From positions 498,001 to 562,000 of the forward strand of contig NZ_CP076562.1 in NCBI RefSeq assembly GCF_022174665.1: DNA of 64,000 bases, given 5' to 3'. Source of the stretch: Eubacterium sp. MSJ-33 (lineage in GTDB: Bacteria; Bacillota; Clostridia; Lachnospirales; Lachnospiraceae). The notes under the pieces were generated by a model. It was not told the DNA's origin and did not search any database. It saw only the letters and a list, made by a program, of their open reading frames with translations. The position numbers and the translations under genes were made by a program. This document shows positions 55,695 through 64,000 of this stretch, piece by piece; positions within the stretch are counted from its first letter, which is position 1, and each line of letters opens with the position of its first letter.

Positions 55695-56255
55695 ATGGAG
55701 CAGACAATTATATCCGGTGATGAGCGCAGAGAGAAGCTGCTTGCATTGTTACTGCGTTCTGATGAACCGTTGTCGGGTGGAAAAATCGGGGATATCTACC
55801 ATGTTAGCCGTCAGGTTGTCGTGCAGGATATTGCATTGCTGCGCTCAAAGGGGCATTCAATCGTATCGACACCACGTGGATATATGTATGAGAAAGATGC
55901 GGACAATCAGAATTGCCGGCGGATTGTGAAGGTCTGCCACACGGATGATCAGGCAGAAGAAGAATTAAGCACGATTGTCGATTTCGGTGGAGTCGTTTTA
56001 GATGTTATGGTCAATCACCGCACCTACGGCAAGGTCACGGCACCGCTGAACATCAAAAGCCGCCGTGACATCCGCAAATTTATTGAAGACCTGAAAGCAA
56101 GCAAATCTTCCCTTTTATCAAACACAACTTCCGGCTACCATTTTCACACAATCGAAGCCGAAAGCGAAGATATTCTTGACGAAATTGAAGAAGCCCTGAA
56201 GGAAAAACACTTCCTTGTCGACTTCCTCGATTATGAAACCACCTTCAAGCAATAA
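55695..56255 (+). CDS. niaR: NAD biosynthesis repressor NiaR (YrxA family)
   Basis: Niacin-responsive repressor of NAD genes. The 186-residue protein has an N-terminal HTH_11 domain (RREKLLALLLRSDEPLSGGKIGDIYHVSRQVVVQDIALL) and a C-terminal 3H domain with its three histidine motifs: VCHTDD, VNHRTYG and GYHFHTIEAE. AAGGAGGA precedes the ATG. The 100-base gap after nadC contains two similar words ATTATGTATAC and ATTATGTATGC. Likely targets are nadB and nadC next door. Confidence 0.92.
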   Translation: MEQTIISGDERREKLLALLLRSDEPLSGGKIGDIYHVSRQVVVQDIALLRSKGHSIVSTPRGYMYEKDADNQNCRRIVKVCHTDDQAEEELSTIVDFGGVVLDVMVNHRTYGKVTAPLNIKSRRDIRKFIEDLKASKSSLLSNTTSGYHFHTIEAESEDILDEIEEALKEKHFLVDFLDYETTFKQ

Positions 56256-56413
56256 CCCTAAGGTCAAATTTTTGAGGTAATTAACACAGATATTTGTATT
56301 TTCGTACACAAATAAATAATCAATCCAACGATTATTATAAAAAGTGATATTTTCAAATAACTGCCAATATGTTACAATAGCAATCGTGTATAACTTATAA
56401 GATAACGTAAATA

Positions 56414-56640
56414 GCGAATTGTATCCATTCAAATTGTATATTGTGTTGTCTGTAATTATTAATTTGTTTGCAGACCATTGGAACACGCTGGTACTTAATG
56501 AGCAAGTTCTATATTTTCAACAATGAATTATTATATCTTGCGAATTTAGTACCACTGCGTGTGGAAGTGAGCGAGAGCGCGTCTGCAAGCAATTATATAA
56601 TTACAGACAATACTTAGATAACGTATAGGATACAATTCGC
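56414..56640. repeat. Long imperfect palindrome upstream of icd (different family)
   Basis: Within the 419-base gap 56256-56674, exact arms GCGAATTGTATCC (56414-56426)/56628-56640 enclose a 30-base arm pair (56446-56475/56581-56610, about 25 of 30 paired), then CATTGGAACACGCTGGTAC (56476-56494) against 56549-56569, and an apical GCAAG/CTTGC (56502-56506/56537-56541). It shares architecture but not sequence with the elements at 46268 and 54389. The rest of the gap is A/T-rich with no gene seen. Confidence 0.82.
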
Positions 56641-56674
56641 GAATCAAGCAATTAAACTCAGGAGGATAATTACA

Positions 56675-57886
56675 ATGGCAAAAATTCAGATGAAGACTCC
56701 ACTGGTAGAGATGGACGGAGACGAGATGACACGAATCCTTTGGAAGATTATCAAGGACGAACTGATCTACCCATTTATCGACTTGAAGTCCGAGTATTAC
56801 GACCTTGGCCTTGAGTACAGAAACGAGACAAACGATAAGGTTACTTTTGATTCTGCATACGCAACACAGAAGTATGGTGTCGCAGTCAAGTGTGCTACAA
56901 TCACACCGAACGCTGCCCGTATGACAGAGTACAACCTGAAAGAAATGTGGAAGAGTCCAAACGGAACGATTCGTGCGATCTTAGACGGAACCGTATTCCG
57001 TGCCCCAATCGTTGTCAAGGGAATTGAGCCTTGCGTAAAGAACTGGAAGAAACCTATCACAATCGCAAGACATGCATACGGCGATGTGTATAAGAGTGTG
57101 GAAATCGATGTGCCGGGTGCCGGTACAGCCGAGCTTGTATTTACAGGTGAGGACGGACAGGTAATCAAGGAAACAATTCATAAGTTTGATGGCCCGGGTG
57201 TGATTCAGGGACAGCATAATATCGACAAGTCCATCGAGAGCTTTGCAAGAAGCTGCTTTAACTATGCACTTGATACAAAGCAGACACTGTGGTTTGCTAC
57301 AAAGGATACGATTTCCAAGAAATACGACCATACATTTAAAGATATCTTCCAGGAGATCTTCGATAAAGAATACAAAGAGAAGTTTGACGCTGCAGGCATC
57401 GAGTATTTCTATACACTGATTGATGATGCGGTTGCCCGTGTTATGAAGTCTGAGGGTGGATTTATCTGGGCTTGTAAGAACTACGATGGCGATGTTATGA
57501 GTGATATGATTTCGTCTGCATTCGGTTCTCTTGCCATGATGACATCTGTACTTGTTTCTCCGGATGGAAAATATGAGTACGAAGCAGCACACGGAACCGT
57601 TCAGAGACATTACTACAAGCACTTAAAAGGTGAGGAAACATCAACAAACTCTGTTGCAACGATTTTCGCTTGGACAGGTGCTTTGAGAAAACGTGGCGAG
57701 CTTGACCATATCCCGGAGCTGATGGGATTTGCAGATAAGCTCGAGCAGGCTACAATCAAGACGATTGAAGATGGCAAGATGACTAAGGATCTTGCACTTA
57801 TTACAACGATGAAAGATGTCACTGTATTAAACAGCGAGAACTTTATCAAAGCAATCCGAGAAACACTTGAGGGAATGTTATCTTAA
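56675..57886 (+). CDS. icd: NADP-dependent isocitrate dehydrogenase (type II, eukaryote-like)
   Basis: Oxidatively decarboxylates isocitrate to 2-oxoglutarate, mainly for glutamate supply in an anaerobe. The 403-residue protein is the homodimeric type II form: [47 protein letters not shown], and NADP-site [19 protein letters not shown] precedes the ATG. Its stop overlaps the next start by one base, tying it to the J-like/TPR gene, though function suggests no link. Confidence 0.97.
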   Translation: MAKIQMKTPLVEMDGDEMTRILWKIIKDELIYPFIDLKSEYYDLGLEYRNETNDKVTFDSAYATQKYGVAVKCATITPNAARMTEYNLKEMWKSPNGTIRAILDGTVFRAPIVVKGIEPCVKNWKKPITIARHAYGDVYKSVEIDVPGAGTAELVFTGEDGQVIKETIHKFDGPGVIQGQHNIDKSIESFARSCFNYALDTKQTLWFATKDTISKKYDHTFKDIFQEIFDKEYKEKFDAAGIEYFYTLIDDAVARVMKSEGGFIWACKNYDGDVMSDMISSAFGSLAMMTSVLVSPDGKYEYEAAHGTVQRHYYKHLKGEETSTNSVATIFAWTGALRKRGELDHIPELMGFADKLEQATIKTIEDGKMTKDLALITTMKDVTVLNSENFIKAIRETLEGMLS

Positions 57887-60800
57887 TGAATATATGGGAT
57901 GTTCTGAAAATTGAACAGACAAAGGATAAAGACGCATTGAAGAAAGCCTATCGAATGCGTCTTTCTTCTGTCAATCCGGAAGATAATCCGGAAGGGTTTA
58001 TGGAACTTCGGAAAGCGTACGAAGAGGCTGTGCGCCTTGCTGACCAATCGGAAGAAATACCATCGGAAAAATCAAAAAAAACGTCTACAGAAGAACAGGA
58101 TGCATTGTCCGATATATACAATCATTTTGAACAACGAATCAATCCAGACTGCTGGCAGGCACTTTTTGATACTGATTTCTATGTGGCGCTTGATACTTGC
58201 GAAGATGCATTGGATGATCTTATGCATTTTTTACTGGAGCATGTATTCCTGCCACAGAAAGTATGGAAGGTGATTGTAGATCGGTTTGATATTGCAGAAA
58301 ATAAAAGGGAACTTGCAGAACGTATTCCCGAGAATTTTCTCGATTATATCTTAAATAATGCGAAGTATGATGATATTATCAACTATGAATTATTCAATCT
58401 GCAAGGGGACGAGACTCCACAGCAAATTGATGATTATATCCGTGATTATATTGAACTCGACCGGCTGATTCGGGCGCATAACAAAGAAGAAGCAGAAAAA
58501 AAGTATATATATATTCGTGATGCCTATTCTTTTAAGAATCAGTATCTTACACTCTGTGCGCTTCGCATCCGGTTACAATTCTGTCATGATGCGTTTGCTG
58601 ACAAGATTGAAGCTATGTCAGAGGAAGAAAAAGAACATTCCGATCTCGACAATCTTTATGCTGAAACTAACGCGGATGAACTACAATCAATCTTCGTGGA
58701 TGCTATCAAATTGACAGAAGCAGCCCCTGAGGATATTACGATTTTGTTATTTTGCGGAGATATTGCTATCACCCGGCAGGAATATGTCCAGGCAAAAGAG
58801 TTTTACGACAGAGCAAAGTCGTTGGATACGGATAATTATTTTGTGCGCGTCAAACAGGCGGAGATTGCTTTTCGTACCGGACTGTATAAAGAATCCAGAG
58901 ACTTGTTTATGGATCTGCTTAAGGAAAATCATTATGATGACAATGTACGTATTGGTATGGTACGTGCCAATCAGAAGATGATTGAACAAAACCGGAAGCG
59001 CTTGAAAGAATATCCGGATGATTTGAAAGCGAAGATGGAAATCGGTTGGAGTTATTACCAAAGCTATCAGTTTCAAGAAGCAATTGACTTTTTGAAAACA
59101 GTAACTCCGGACCAGGAAACAAAATTTGAATATTATAACGTGCTTGGTCGATGTTACCTTGGAAATGCGGATTATAAAAATGCAAGAGAATGTTTTCACA
59201 CATGGGAAAATCTAATCGAATCCATTCCGGAAAATGATGAATCGGAAAACGCACAAAAGAAGCGGAAACGATATCCGTATGTAAATTTTCTGCTTTCTGA
59301 CTGCTATATGAAGTTGAAGGACTATACACAGGCAGAGCAATATCTGAAGAAAGCACTATCCACAGAACATGAAGAAATCATTCTGTCTTATGAAGCCCTT
59401 TGTGAGTTATCCTATCTTCAGGGGAAATATGCATACTGTCTTAAAGCCTGTGAATTTTTGATTGATAAAGAACCACAGGATTATGTTGGATATCTGTTCA
59501 AGGCAAAAGCATGCAGAGAATTGAATTATATACAGGATACTTATAATTCCTGTGAACGTGCCATACATCTATATCCGTATCTTGCACAGCCATATGCTAT
59601 AGAAGCGGAAATTTTTCTGGATGCACGTCAATATGAAGATGCACAGGCAACAATCAAACGGTTTGATGCTATGAAAAACGGAAGCGACTGGATTGATTAC
59701 TGCCGCGCAAGGCTTTATTTTGGTAAAGGGAATGTGCAGCAGGCAGTTCAAACATTGGCAAAGATTGTTGCGCAATCCAATTTGAAACTGACCGATATGG
59801 ATCATTTTGAAGATGTCACAATGCTACTCGGCATCTGTTATAAACAAACCGGTATGTACAAAGAGGCTTTACAGCAATTTATAAAAACCAGAGAGTTAAA
59901 CGACAGAACGTCTCTTGTAAATTACTATATAGGATCTATGTACCTGAAGCTTGGGGAGTTGAACAAATCCATCACATATCTGGATGTTCAGATAAAAAAA
60001 TCCCCCATTGCACAGGCATACAGCGACCGCGGAACTGCCTATTTCATTTTGCAGGATTACAATCATGCGATGAGTGATTACCTTACGCTTCTCAAACTGG
60101 AACCTGAAAATGCATTTGCATATATGCAGATTGGAAGAATTCATGAGGCAAGGAACAGTTTTAAAGCGGCTGCGGATGCATATCAGAAGGTTTATACACT
60201 TGCTCCGGATAATGTCAAATTACTACAGGACTGCATGCAGTTTTTAGCACGTGTATACCAATGTATGAACTGGTTTACAGAAAGCAGAAAGCTCTATGAA
60301 ACATATCGCGAACGTTTTGAATGGAACGCGGATATTGCATATGACTATGCGGTATTGTTAGTTCGTATAGGAGATGTGAAAACGGCAATCTCCATGCTTC
60401 AGCCGTTTATTGATGATCCGGCATGCGCACGTAAACTGATTGAAATCTATGGAGATGAGGAATATATTGATTTAGCTCATGAGACCTTTGAATATATAAT
60501 TAGCAAAGATGAAAAAGACATCCTTACTTATGGTGTTATGGGTGATGTTTTCCGTAAAAACGGCCTATATGAAGACGCAAAAAATCTTTATGAGAAAGCA
60601 ATAGAACTTGACACTCGAAAAGAAGCCAATTATTATAGTGAGTGGTTAGAATGCATGCTAAAATTAAAACCTCTTCGAAGTATTAAGAAATATCTTCCAC
60701 TTGCAACAATTGCCAAAGATCGTATGAATACACCGTTTGCATATATTAAATCGTCCCGGATTTCCCGACTGACCAAAGATTATGCAACCGCATTCACCCT

Positions 60801-61008
60801 TTTACGTCAGGCATTGAAAGTTCCGCGTTGCAAAGGCTGCTTTTACAGTGTCTGTCATCGAGTGATTTACGAACAAGCTGTCTTGTACGAGAAACAACGT
60901 AATTATGCAATGGCACGAAGTATGTACGAAGAAGCAATCAATATATGCGGACAGAACGCTTTTTATGAAGCATGTTTAAAACGAATAGATGATAAAATTA
61001 AGAAATAG
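57886..61008 (+). CDS. Large TPR protein with an N-terminal J-like domain
   Basis: A 1040-residue soluble protein. Residues 1-55 look like a J domain ([26 protein letters not shown] ... PEGFMELRKAYEEAVRLA), but the HPD tripeptide that triggers Hsp70 ATPase is replaced by NPE (VNPEDNPEGF). From about residue 250 onward many TPR repeats follow (for example EYVQAKEFYDRAKSLD, DYTQAEQYLKKALS, LYEDAKNLYEKAIELD). An HscC-type Hsp70 gene starts 9 bases downstream, so it is probably that chaperone's partner, like DjlB/DjlC for HscC. Clients unknown. Confidence 0.87.
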   Translation: MNIWDVLKIEQTKDKDALKKAYRMRLSSVNPEDNPEGFMELRKAYEEAVRLADQSEEIPSEKSKKTSTEEQDALSDIYNHFEQRINPDCWQALFDTDFYVALDTCEDALDDLMHFLLEHVFLPQKVWKVIVDRFDIAENKRELAERIPENFLDYILNNAKYDDIINYELFNLQGDETPQQIDDYIRDYIELDRLIRAHNKEEAEKKYIYIRDAYSFKNQYLTLCALRIRLQFCHDAFADKIEAMSEEEKEHSDLDNLYAETNADELQSIFVDAIKLTEAAPEDITILLFCGDIAITRQEYVQAKEFYDRAKSLDTDNYFVRVKQAEIAFRTGLYKESRDLFMDLLKENHYDDNVRIGMVRANQKMIEQNRKRLKEYPDDLKAKMEIGWSYYQSYQFQEAIDFLKTVTPDQETKFEYYNVLGRCYLGNADYKNARECFHTWENLIESIPENDESENAQKKRKRYPYVNFLLSDCYMKLKDYTQAEQYLKKALSTEHEEIILSYEALCELSYLQGKYAYCLKACEFLIDKEPQDYVGYLFKAKACRELNYIQDTYNSCERAIHLYPYLAQPYAIEAEIFLDARQYEDAQATIKRFDAMKNGSDWIDYCRARLYFGKGNVQQAVQTLAKIVAQSNLKLTDMDHFEDVTMLLGICYKQTGMYKEALQQFIKTRELNDRTSLVNYYIGSMYLKLGELNKSITYLDVQIKKSPIAQAYSDRGTAYFILQDYNHAMSDYLTLLKLEPENAFAYMQIGRIHEARNSFKAAADAYQKVYTLAPDNVKLLQDCMQFLARVYQCMNWFTESRKLYETYRERFEWNADIAYDYAVLLVRIGDVKTAISMLQPFIDDPACARKLIEIYGDEEYIDLAHETFEYIISKDEKDILTYGVMGDVFRKNGLYEDAKNLYEKAIELDTRKEANYYSEWLECMLKLKPLRSIKKYLPLATIAKDRMNTPFAYIKSSRISRLTKDYATAFTLLRQALKVPRCKGCFYSVCHRVIYEQAVLYEKQRNYAMARSMYEEAINICGQNAFYEACLKRIDDKIKK

Positions 61009-61017
61009 GATGAATAT

Positions 61018-62712
61018 ATGATAGTTGGAATTGATTTAGGAACTACTAACAGTTTAATTGCATATTTTGATGGTGATCACGCGAAGGTCATCCCAAACCG
61101 TCTGGGGGAGAATCTTACACCGTCCGTAGTCAGTGTGGATGAGGAAGGGGTTGTCTATGTTGGCAAGACAGCAAAAGAGCGAAAATTGCTGTATCCGGAT
61201 CAGACAGCAGATGTATTCAAACGGAATATGGGTAGTTCTAAAGTATTTACCCTTGGAACCCGTAAATTCTCTGCGGAGGAACTTTCCAGTCTTGTATTGA
61301 AATCATTAAAGGAAGATGCAGAAAGTTATCTCAAATGTGAGATTGCAGAAGCAGTTATCAGCGTACCGGCATATTTTAATGATGCCCAGAGAAAAGCAAC
61401 AAAAAAAGCCGGAGAACTGGCTGGTTTTATTGTAGAGCGGATTGTAAGTGAACCAACAGCAGCGGCCATTGCATATGGATTGGACAAAAAGAATGCAGAT
61501 ACCAAATTCCTTGTTTTTGATTTGGGCGGTGGTACCTTTGATGTGTCTATTCTGGAATTATATCAGAATATTATGGAGGTTCGCGCGGTTGCAGGAGATA
61601 ATTTTCTCGGTGGTGAAGATTTCACGGTTGTATTGGAACAGATGTTCTTGCGTGAACATGAGATTGACGAGGATACACTTAATCAGAAAACCCGCGCACA
61701 CATTCACAAGCAGGCAGAGCTTTGCAAGCTTGGATTTGCAGATGCAAAAACATCAACGATGAAATGTAATATTAACGGAGAAGTTGTTGAAAGCGAAATC
61801 GATCTGGATGAATACGAGAAATCCTGTCAGGTATTGCTCGGACGTATCCGAAAGCCTATTGAACGCAGCTTAAAGGATGCAAATATCAAATTAAAAGATA
61901 TCGAAGAAGTTATATTGGTTGGTGGTTCTACAAAGCTTTCCATCGTACGTCGTTTTGTCAGCCGTTTATTTGGACGTCTGCCGAATACAAGCATCAATCC
62001 GGACGAAGTAGTTGCAGTAGGTGCAGCAACACAGGCTGCTATGAAGGAACGGAATGAAGCCGTAAAAGAAATCATTCTGACAGATGTCTGTCCATTTACA
62101 TTGGGTACAGAAGTTGTATCCAGAAGAGCTGGCGGTGTTATTGAAGCAGGGCATTATCTACCTTTGATTGAGCGTAATTCCGTTATTCCGGTCAGCCATA
62201 CTGAACGACTCTATACCGTCAGTGACCGCCAGACACATATCAAAGTCGATATTTTACAGGGAGAAAGCCGGCTTGCTGCAAACAATGTCTATCTAGGAAG
62301 TATTGAAGTAATGGTTCCTCCCGGACCAGCCGGACAGGAATCAGTTGACGTCACATACACCTATGATGTGAATTCTATATTGGAGGTTATCGTCAAAGTC
62401 ATTTCTACTAATATAGAAAAAAGGCTGGTGATTAAGAATGAGGAAACCGATTTGACAGATGAAGAGATTGACGCAAGATTTGCAGAACTTTCTTCTTTAA
62501 AGATTCATCCACGTGAACAGGAGGCAAACAAGCTGTTACTTCTACGTGCAGACCGTATGTATGAAGAGTCAATCGGAGACAGGCGAAAGCTTTTGGAACA
62601 TGAGATTAATATGTTTGAAGATATATTAAATAAACAGAATCCATCCGAGATCAGCAGTGCAAGAGAATCCTTCAAAGAATTCCTTGACAATATGGAAGAT
62701 GATTTATTCTAA
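61018..62712 (+). CDS. hscC: HscC-type Hsp70 chaperone
   Basis: A 564-residue DnaK relative. Nucleotide-binding motifs: [60 protein letters not shown] and [14 protein letters not shown]. The substrate-binding domain is short, and the protein ends in NMEDDLF without the DnaK EEVD-like tail. The short length and PFTLGTEV hinge agree with HscC rather than DnaK. It forms a two-gene unit with the preceding J-like/TPR gene and is not next to grpE or dnaJ. Confidence 0.9.
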   Translation: MIVGIDLGTTNSLIAYFDGDHAKVIPNRLGENLTPSVVSVDEEGVVYVGKTAKERKLLYPDQTADVFKRNMGSSKVFTLGTRKFSAEELSSLVLKSLKEDAESYLKCEIAEAVISVPAYFNDAQRKATKKAGELAGFIVERIVSEPTAAAIAYGLDKKNADTKFLVFDLGGGTFDVSILELYQNIMEVRAVAGDNFLGGEDFTVVLEQMFLREHEIDEDTLNQKTRAHIHKQAELCKLGFADAKTSTMKCNINGEVVESEIDLDEYEKSCQVLLGRIRKPIERSLKDANIKLKDIEEVILVGGSTKLSIVRRFVSRLFGRLPNTSINPDEVVAVGAATQAAMKERNEAVKEIILTDVCPFTLGTEVVSRRAGGVIEAGHYLPLIERNSVIPVSHTERLYTVSDRQTHIKVDILQGESRLAANNVYLGSIEVMVPPGPAGQESVDVTYTYDVNSILEVIVKVISTNIEKRLVIKNEETDLTDEEIDARFAELSSLKIHPREQEANKLLLLRADRMYEESIGDRRKLLEHEINMFEDILNKQNPSEISSARESFKEFLDNMEDDLF

Positions 62713-62716
62713 GAAA

Positions 62717-62752
62717 AAGGCTGGCGCTTCAAGAAAGCGCCAGCCTTATTAT
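62717..62752. terminator. Bidirectional terminator between hscC and the exonuclease gene
   Basis: AAGGCTGGCGCTT (62717-62729), 5-base loop, complement at 62735-62747: perfect 13-bp stem, A-rich on the left and TATTATAT on the right. The end of the minus-strand gene reaches into it. Confidence 0.88.
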
Positions 62753-63796
62753 ATGCCTTGCATATGCATGCAGCAAATCAAGATCCTGCAGAAATGAATC
62801 CGTTAATTCAATAAAGGATTCATTTTCTGCGTAGGTGCGTTTGTATCCGGACAAAATACCTTCATCAATCTGCGAGATAAAATATCCACGCTTTCGAAGA
62901 TAACAGTTTTCTTTTTTTGCCGGTTCACGATAGTCTTTATCCACATAGCTTGCAACACTTTTATGTACAGCCATATCTTCAGCAGGCAGATAATAATATT
63001 CTTTATAATTATCAAAGAAAAATTTCAGTTCTTCTGTGTAAATCGGAGCATTGATTGTAGCTTCTTTTTGAAAACCGGTAATCATGATGTCATTAATCCC
63101 AAGTGTAATCCTGCGTGGAAGCGGGTATTCCAGCTCCAACGAAAAAAGCAATCGGTTCTGACGAACTGACATCTTGCGCACAAGCAGGCATCCTGCTTTC
63201 AATCTGCAATAAGCAAGCATACTGGATGCATCCAGCAGGCCTTCCAGATCTTCATAATTATGCTGCAATAAAAGCTGCTTATTGGTCTTGACCGGAAGTT
63301 TAACATAATCCTGATATACCTTGATTAAATCCCCACCGGAATATTTATCCAGCCGGTGAATCCCCAGAAAACGTTCTACGCTTTTCTGTTTCATATTTTC
63401 CATATGCAAATATTCCTTTAAAAAACGAATCTGCTTATAGATATCAATGCTTTCTTTGTCTGCGAAAGGATTTCCAAGCTTATAATAAGCCGCTTTTTTA
63501 GAAAGATAGGGAATGTCAAAGCCATCTCCGTTATAGGTAATCAAATACTTATAATTACACATAAAAGAAAAGAATTGCTCGAGTATATTTTTTTCAGATT
63601 GCTCATCCTGATTAAACCACTGGCATATTTTCCATTGATGGTTTTCATAATAGGCGCATCCAATCATGTACAAAACCGTATGTTCTGCTGTAAATCCCGT
63701 AGTTTCAATATCAAACACAAGCAGATCTTCCGACGGATAATAATTTTCTAATTTCTGAAATTTGCTTTTATGTGCATTATTTATTATTTTCTCCAT
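62729..63796 (-). CDS. DnaQ/RNase H-like exonuclease (YprB-type)
   Basis: A 355-residue protein with a 3'-5' exonuclease fold. Motif I is LVFDIETTGF (Asp29, Glu31), motif II is ITYNGDGFDIPYL, and motif III is QHNYEDLEGLL; together these are the metal ligands of the DEDD class. The C-terminal 150 residues have no recognised domain. It resembles YprB of Bacillus, thought to act on nucleic acid ends. AAAGGTA precedes the minus-strand ATG. Whether RNA or DNA is the substrate is unknown. Confidence 0.85.
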   Translation of the reverse strand: MEKIINNAHKSKFQKLENYYPSEDLLVFDIETTGFTAEHTVLYMIGCAYYENHQWKICQWFNQDEQSEKNILEQFFSFMCNYKYLITYNGDGFDIPYLSKKAAYYKLGNPFADKESIDIYKQIRFLKEYLHMENMKQKSVERFLGIHRLDKYSGGDLIKVYQDYVKLPVKTNKQLLLQHNYEDLEGLLDASSMLAYCRLKAGCLLVRKMSVRQNRLLFSLELEYPLPRRITLGINDIMITGFQKEATINAPIYTEELKFFFDNYKEYYYLPAEDMAVHKSVASYVDKDYREPAKKENCYLRKRGYFISQIDEGILSGYKRTYAENESFIELTDSFLQDLDLLHAYARHIIRLALS

Positions 63797-63882
63797 GAAA
63801 AATACCTTTCCGTTTTATCCATTATAACCTGCCTGATTTGTTTTAAATTATAGCATAAATACCATAGAAGTAAAGAAAATGC

Positions 63883-63910
63883 TTGTTTTTTTTAGGCAAT
63901 ATGATATAAT
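63883..63910 (+). promoter_or_regulatory. Predicted promoter of the divIVA-like gene
   Basis: TTGTTT (63883-63888), 16 bases, TATAAT (63905-63910) with an extended TG upstream of the -10; start codon 33 bases downstream. Confidence 0.7.
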
Positions 63911-63943
63911 TTTATCTAAAGTATGATGTACGGAGGAAATAGA

Positions 63944-64000
63944 ATGTTACGACCAGACGATATTAGATCAACAAGCTTTAAAAAAGGCTTATTTGGTTAC
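63944..64000 (+). CDS. DivIVA-domain protein, 5' end only
   Basis: Nineteen codons are visible: MLRPDDIRSTSFKKGLFGY. This is the characteristic N-terminus of DivIVA/GpsB-like coiled-coil proteins, which bind curved membrane and organise division or growth sites. CGGAGG lies 7 bases before the ATG and a good promoter precedes it. The gene runs off the window, so length and subfamily cannot be judged. Confidence 0.8.
   Translation, partial: MLRPDDIRSTSFKKGLFGY

Overview
The window is a stretch of chromosome from a low-to-mid GC member of the Clostridia, most likely a Lachnospiraceae gut anaerobe. This rests on gene content and order (infB-rbfA-nrnA-truB-ribF, secG-rnr-smpB-ssrA, nadB-nadC-niaR, type II icd, a PstS form I associate with Clostridia, tmRNA tag ADENYAYAA) and on Gram-positive type genes such as xpt, pbuX and phoBR. 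No prophage, CRISPR array, transposase or plasmid gene was seen. The window opens inside infB and closes in the first codons of a DivIVA-like gene.

Layout. 1-4.4 kb: translation and RNA-maturation operon ending in ribF, whose stop codon lies inside a tRNA-Arg. 4.4-12.7 kb: housekeeping genes (small membrane protein, Lrp regulator, RluF-like pseudouridine synthase, divergent LigA, MetA, SpoVB-like flippase, cysteine desulfurase, PHP phosphatase). 13-16.1 kb: highly expressed gap-pgk-tpiA. 16.3-20.2 kb: PgaC/PgaD-like exopolysaccharide synthase with a two-component system. 20.2-27 kb: tandem repeat, then lipoprotein, ABC transporter and exported accessory proteins. 27-29.2 kb: LytTR regulator and a membrane-anchored GH5 glucanase. 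29.3-34.8 kb: gpmI, mscL, xpt-pbuX, eno. 35-38.6 kb: secG-rnr-smpB-small membrane protein-ssrA. 38.6-53.1 kb: a phosphate region (alarmone synthetase, Na/Pi transporter, two PstS-like proteins, ppk1, pstCAB, phoU, phoBR) interrupted by one aldolase gene. 53.1-56.3 kb: nadB, nadC and their likely repressor niaR. 56.7-62.7 kb: icd, a giant J-like/TPR protein and an HscC-type Hsp70. 62.7-64 kb: a DnaQ/RNase H-like exonuclease and the divIVA start.

How genes work together. The phosphate region appears to be one regulon. TTTA-type direct repeats with 10-11 bp pitch lie 8-9 bp upstream of the -10 of three promoters (alarmone synthetase, Na/Pi transporter, pstS), the layout expected for PhoB/PhoP activation. 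Both PstS-like lipoproteins have the two halves of the binding fold in swapped order, a circular permutation. The J-like/TPR protein and the Hsp70 form a two-gene chaperone pair.

Most unusual structure. Two intergenic regions, 46268-46585 (before pstS) and 54389-54689 (between nadB and nadC), are each an almost complete ~300-bp imperfect palindrome around a nearly identical ~48-nt GC-rich core. The arms differ between copies but stay self-complementary. A third, unrelated long palindrome (56414-56640) precedes icd. These are the best candidates for an undescribed RNA or DNA element.
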